This document shows, piece after piece, positions 61,088 through 64,000 of a stretch of DNA of 64,000 nt (positions are counted from its first letter, which is position 1; every line of letters begins with the position of its first letter). Made by a program: the position numbers and the translations under genes. The stretch lies in NCBI RefSeq assembly GCF_016775475.1, contig NZ_JAEUXJ010000015.1, positions 1 to 64,000 on the forward strand, read 5' to 3'. This DNA is from Belnapia mucosa (GTDB taxonomy: Bacteria > Pseudomonadota > Alphaproteobacteria > Acetobacterales > Acetobacteraceae). The notes beneath the pieces were generated by a model, which was not told the origin of the DNA, searched no databases, and saw only the letters and a program-made list of their open reading frames with translations.

Positions 61088-62412
61088 TGGCGCCGGAATT
61101 CCTGCAGGCGGCGCTCGGCTTCGCTGCGCTGCTCGGCCTGATCGCGCTGCGCTGCCCGGTGGGGCTGGCCATGCTGCTGGTCGGCACCGGCGGCTATGTG
61201 ACCATCGTCGATGCGGCGACGCTGCTGAACTACCTCAAGACCACGCCCTATTTCCTCTTCGCCAGCTACACCCTCTCGGTCATCCCGCTGTTCATCCTGA
61301 TGGGCGCGCTGGCGGAGCGGGGCGGGCTGGCGCGGGATCTGTTTGCCGCCGCCGCGGCGCTGTTCGGCCACAAGCCGGGCGGCATGGCGATGGGCGTGGT
61401 CGGCGCCTGCGCCTGCTTCGGCGCGGTCTGCGGCAGCAGCGTCGCCACCACCGCGACCTTCGGCCGGGCGGCGCTGCCGGAGCTGCGGCGCTACGGCTAT
61501 GATGCCGGGCTCTCGACCGGCACCGTCGCGGTCGGCGGCACGCTCGGCATCCTGATCCCGCCGAGCGTGATCCTCGTCGTCTATGCCATCAGCACCGAGC
61601 AGAACATCGCCAAGCTGTTCATGGCGGCACTGGTCCCTGGGCTGCTGGCGACAGGCTTCTACATCCTGGCGATCTGGCTGCTGGCACGGTGGTGGCCGGC
61701 GCTGATGCCGGCGGCGCCGCGCCTGGCGGCCGCGGCAGTGCGCGGCGCGATGCTGAACGTCATCCCGGTGATGCTGATCGCGGTGGTGGTGGTGGGCGGC
61801 ATCTATGGCGGGGTCTTCACCCCGACCGAAAGCGCCGCCATCGGCTGCATCGCCACCGCCGCCGTCGGGATGCTGCGCGGCACGCTCGGCCTGCCCGCAC
61901 TGCGGGATGCGCTGCTGGCCACCGCCGAGACCACGGCGATGATCTTCGTGATCCTGCTCGGCGCCGAGGTGTTCAACGCCTTCCTCGCCCTGACCTCGGC
62001 GCCGGAGCTGCTGGCCCAGTGGATCTCGGAACAGGACTACCCGCCCTATGGCGTGCTGGCCCTGCTGCTATTTGCCTATATCGTCCTCGGCGCGGTGATG
62101 GATGAGCTGGCGATGATCCTGCTGACCCTGCCGATCTTCTTCCCGGTGGTGACGGCGCTGGATTTTGGCCTGGGCGGCACCGAGGAGACGGCGATCTGGT
62201 TCGGCATCCTGGTGCTGATCGTGGTCGGCATCGGGCTGACGGCGCCGCCGATCGGGCTGAATGTCTTCGTCGTCTCCTCGCTCGCCAAAGACGTGCCGAT
62301 CGCCCGGACCTATCGCGGCGTGCTGCCCTTCCTGGCCACCGATCTGGTGCGGCTGCTGCTTTGCGTGGCCTTCCCGGCGCTCAGCCTCTGGCTGGTCAGG
62401 CTGCTCGGGTGA
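61087..62412 (+). CDS. TRAP transporter large permease (DctM), system 2
   Basis: The 441-aa carrier has FILMGALAERGGLARDLF, FGAVCGSSVATTATFG and ILIPPSVILVVYAISTEQ, typical of DctM. ATG 61087 is coupled to the small permease stop. The gene ends 17 bp inside the 3' end of the convergent EAL gene. Confidence 0.93.
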   Translation: MAPEFLQAALGFAALLGLIALRCPVGLAMLLVGTGGYVTIVDAATLLNYLKTTPYFLFASYTLSVIPLFILMGALAERGGLARDLFAAAAALFGHKPGGMAMGVVGACACFGAVCGSSVATTATFGRAALPELRRYGYDAGLSTGTVAVGGTLGILIPPSVILVVYAISTEQNIAKLFMAALVPGLLATGFYILAIWLLARWWPALMPAAPRLAAAAVRGAMLNVIPVMLIAVVVVGGIYGGVFTPTESAAIGCIATAAVGMLRGTLGLPALRDALLATAETTAMIFVILLGAEVFNAFLALTSAPELLAQWISEQDYPPYGVLALLLFAYIVLGAVMDELAMILLTLPIFFPVVTALDFGLGGTEETAIWFGILVLIVVGIGLTAPPIGLNVFVVSSLAKDVPIARTYRGVLPFLATDLVRLLLCVAFPALSLWLVRLLG

Positions 62413-63193
62413 AACCCTCCGGCAGCACCGGCTGCGGCAGGCTGCGGAAGCCGGGGCGGGCGAAGAGATAGCCCTGGAACAGCTCGACCCCCATGGCGCG
62501 GAGGGTCGTGCATTCCGCCGCGGTCTCGATCCCCTCGGCGATGACCTGCACGCCGAGTTCACGGCAGGCATTCACCACCGCGGCCAGGATGACCTGCCGC
62601 GACCGGTCGGCATCGCAGCCGCGGACCAGGCCCATATCCAGCTTCAGCATATCGACCGGCAGATCCGCCAGCAGCGAAAGCCCGGCATGGCCGGAGCCGA
62701 AATCGTCGATCGCCACCGTGAAGCCCATCTGGCGATAGGCCTGGAAGATCCGCAGCAGATGGCCCGGATCCTTCACCGGCTCCTGCTCGCTGACCTCGAA
62801 GATGATCTGGTCGAGCGGGAAGCCGGTGCGCTCGGCGGCCCGCAGGGTTGCCTGGATGCAGGCCAGCGGATTGTAGACCGCATTGGGCAGGAAGTTGATG
62901 GCCAGCTTGGTGCCGCCGGCGGCGAGGCCAAGGCGGCTGGCTTCCTCGATGGCGGCAATGCGGCAGGCCTGGTCGAGGGCATAGAGCGCGCCGGGCTTGA
63001 TCTGTTCGAAGACCCAGCCGGCCCCCTGCCCTTCCGGCCCCCGGACCAGCGCCTCCTGGGCGAAGACCCGGCCGCGGCCCGCATCGAGGACGGGTTGGAA
63101 GGCCATGGCGAGCGGGATGCCGAGACCCTCGCCCGAGCGGCAGCCTTGGCAGGCAGACTTTGCCGCGGTCGTTCCAGCAAGCACCGTCGTCAT
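62396..63193 (-). CDS. EAL-domain protein, probable c-di-GMP phosphodiesterase
   Basis: The 265-aa protein is a stand-alone EAL domain with QEALVRG near residues 44-50, NFLPNA, FEVSEQEPV, IDDFGSGHAG, KLDMGLV, IAEGIETA and QGYLFARP. The catalytic Glu, Asn and Lys positions all look intact. A short N-terminal stretch has CQGC. There is no sensor domain, so activity may be set by transcription. ATG 63193 is preferred because upstream residues lack family character. It may oppose motility-to-biofilm signals. Confidence 0.9.
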   Translation of the reverse strand: MTTVLAGTTAAKSACQGCRSGEGLGIPLAMAFQPVLDAGRGRVFAQEALVRGPEGQGAGWVFEQIKPGALYALDQACRIAAIEEASRLGLAAGGTKLAINFLPNAVYNPLACIQATLRAAERTGFPLDQIIFEVSEQEPVKDPGHLLRIFQAYRQMGFTVAIDDFGSGHAGLSLLADLPVDMLKLDMGLVRGCDADRSRQVILAAVVNACRELGVQVIAEGIETAAECTTLRAMGVELFQGYLFARPGFRSLPQPVLPEGFTRAA

Positions 63194-63357
63194 TACAGAA
63201 CCCAACCCGTAGAAAGTAGCGCGATAGTAGCGTTGCACGCTTTGGTTGAGGCATTCCTTCCACGGCCGGCGCATTCAAGAAACGGCGACCGGCCGCCTGG
63301 GCTGCTGTTGACCCGCCCCGGCCGCCGCGCGACCCTGCCGCACAGGGGAGGTCCAGC

Positions 63358-64000
63358 ATGTTCATCCAGCTCGACGACATCGCCGTGCATGCGGAGATCG
63401 CCGGCCCCGCCACCGGCGTGCCGGTCCTGTTGCTGCACAGCCTCGGCACCAACCTGCATATGTGGGACCCGCAGGCGGAGGCGCTGGCCAGGCGCCATCG
63501 CGTCATCCGCATGGATATGCGCGGCCATGGGCTGACCGAGGCGACGCCGGGCCCCTACACCATGGACCGTCTGGCGCGGGACGCGCTGGGCTTGCTGCAT
63601 GCGCTCGGCATCACGGCAGCGCATGTCGGCGGCGTCTCAATCGGCGGCCATATCGCCCTGCGGATGGCGGCGCTGGCGCCGGACCGGGTGCTCTCGGTCA
63701 TGGCCTGCGACACCGCGCTCGATTTCGGCGGGGCGGCCAATTGGCAGGGACGGATGGATGCCGTCGCGGCTGGCGGCCTGGCCGCGGTCGCCGATGCGAC
63801 GCTCGGGCGCTGGGTGCTGGACCGCTCGCTCGCCTCCTCGAAGGGGCTGCGGCGCATGCTGCTCTCGACCGACCCCGCGGGCTGGCTCGGCTGCGCCGCC
63901 GCATTGCGGGACATAACGGGGGAGGAGGTGAAGGGGCGGGTGCGGTGCCCGACCACCGTCATCGTCGGCGACCGGGATGAATCGACCCCCGTCGCGGCCG
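63358..64000 (+). CDS. pcaD: 3-oxoadipate enol-lactonase-like alpha/beta hydrolase (5' part)
   Basis: The frame opens at ATG 63358 behind GGGGAGG and runs off the window after about 214 codons. LLLHSLGTNLHMWDPQ near residues 24-39 is typical of PcaD, VGGVSIGGHIAL near 90-101 has the nucleophile Ser, and VGDRDESTPV near the edge has the acid. PcaD opens 3-oxoadipate enol-lactone in protocatechuate breakdown. No other pca gene is visible, so a related hydrolase is possible. The 164-bp gap before it holds only a CGCTACT direct repeat. Confidence 0.7.
   Translation, partial: MFIQLDDIAVHAEIAGPATGVPVLLLHSLGTNLHMWDPQAEALARRHRVIRMDMRGHGLTEATPGPYTMDRLARDALGLLHALGITAAHVGGVSIGGHIALRMAALAPDRVLSVMACDTALDFGGAANWQGRMDAVAAGGLAAVADATLGRWVLDRSLASSKGLRRMLLSTDPAGWLGCAAALRDITGEEVKGRVRCPTTVIVGDRDESTPVAA

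Overview
The window is a chromosomal segment of a very GC-rich alphaproteobacterium. Gene content and order suggest Acetobacteraceae (Roseomonas-like) or a close Rhodospirillales relative: Bug/TctC and TRAP solute receptors, a phasin, FlbD-type flagellar control, an rplY-pth-ychF neighbourhood, and many PAS-rich kinases. This placement is inferred from recognised families, not from a search.

Layout. 1-3160: visibly less GC-rich accessory DNA. It holds an IS21-like terminus fused to the 3' part of a large DUF499-like ATPase gene, an AbiU2/HEPN-like gene, a 700-bp stretch with a tRNA-Ser-like 3' fragment and a diverged duplication, and an intact tRNA-Gly. 3268-8333: an NhaA-type antiporter with an altered ion-binding Asp, a nucleotidyltransferase behind a LexA-like box, a DSD1-type PLP enzyme, a D-Ala-D-Ala carboxypeptidase and a phasin. 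8608-14517: clpS-clpA, then katG and an AhpD-like gene (protein quality control and peroxide defence). 14518-26027: a signalling block with two hybrid histidine kinases, two CheB-type methylesterases, a CheR-PAS protein and two Crp/Fnr-like regulators, with no chemoreceptor in sight. 26083-34886: LLM oxidoreductase, Bug receptor, orphan receiver protein, PhoR-like kinase, LpoA-like lipoprotein back to back with rsmI, hemW, MAPEG, rhodanese and a hydroxyacyl-CoA dehydrogenase. 34870-39913: DUF3309 peptide, TRAP system 1, dienelactone hydrolase, small proteins and MgtC. 39925-47705: ychF, a small unknown gene, pth and rplY, then DUF2339, phosphatase, GST and prs. 47977-56746: a tight flagellar operon fliF-fliG-fliH-fliN-flbD-flhA-flhF-flhG. 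56812-64000: OmpA-like porin, dgoK-dgoA with TRAP system 2, an EAL protein and the start of a pcaD-like hydrolase cut by the window edge.

How the genes work together. The flagellar operon encodes the MS ring, the switch, the export gate and polar placement GTPase/ATPase proteins, with a sigma-54 activator inside it. The dgo genes plus TRAP system 2 suggest sugar-acid uptake and KDPGal cleavage. Convergent gene pairs here nearly all abut or overlap at their stops without a terminator. The best candidates for something unusual are the D163-N164 antiporter, the FlbD variant (Glu at the receiver acceptor position and GAFSGA), the broken defence locus at the left edge, and the receptor-less CheB/CheB/CheR signalling block.
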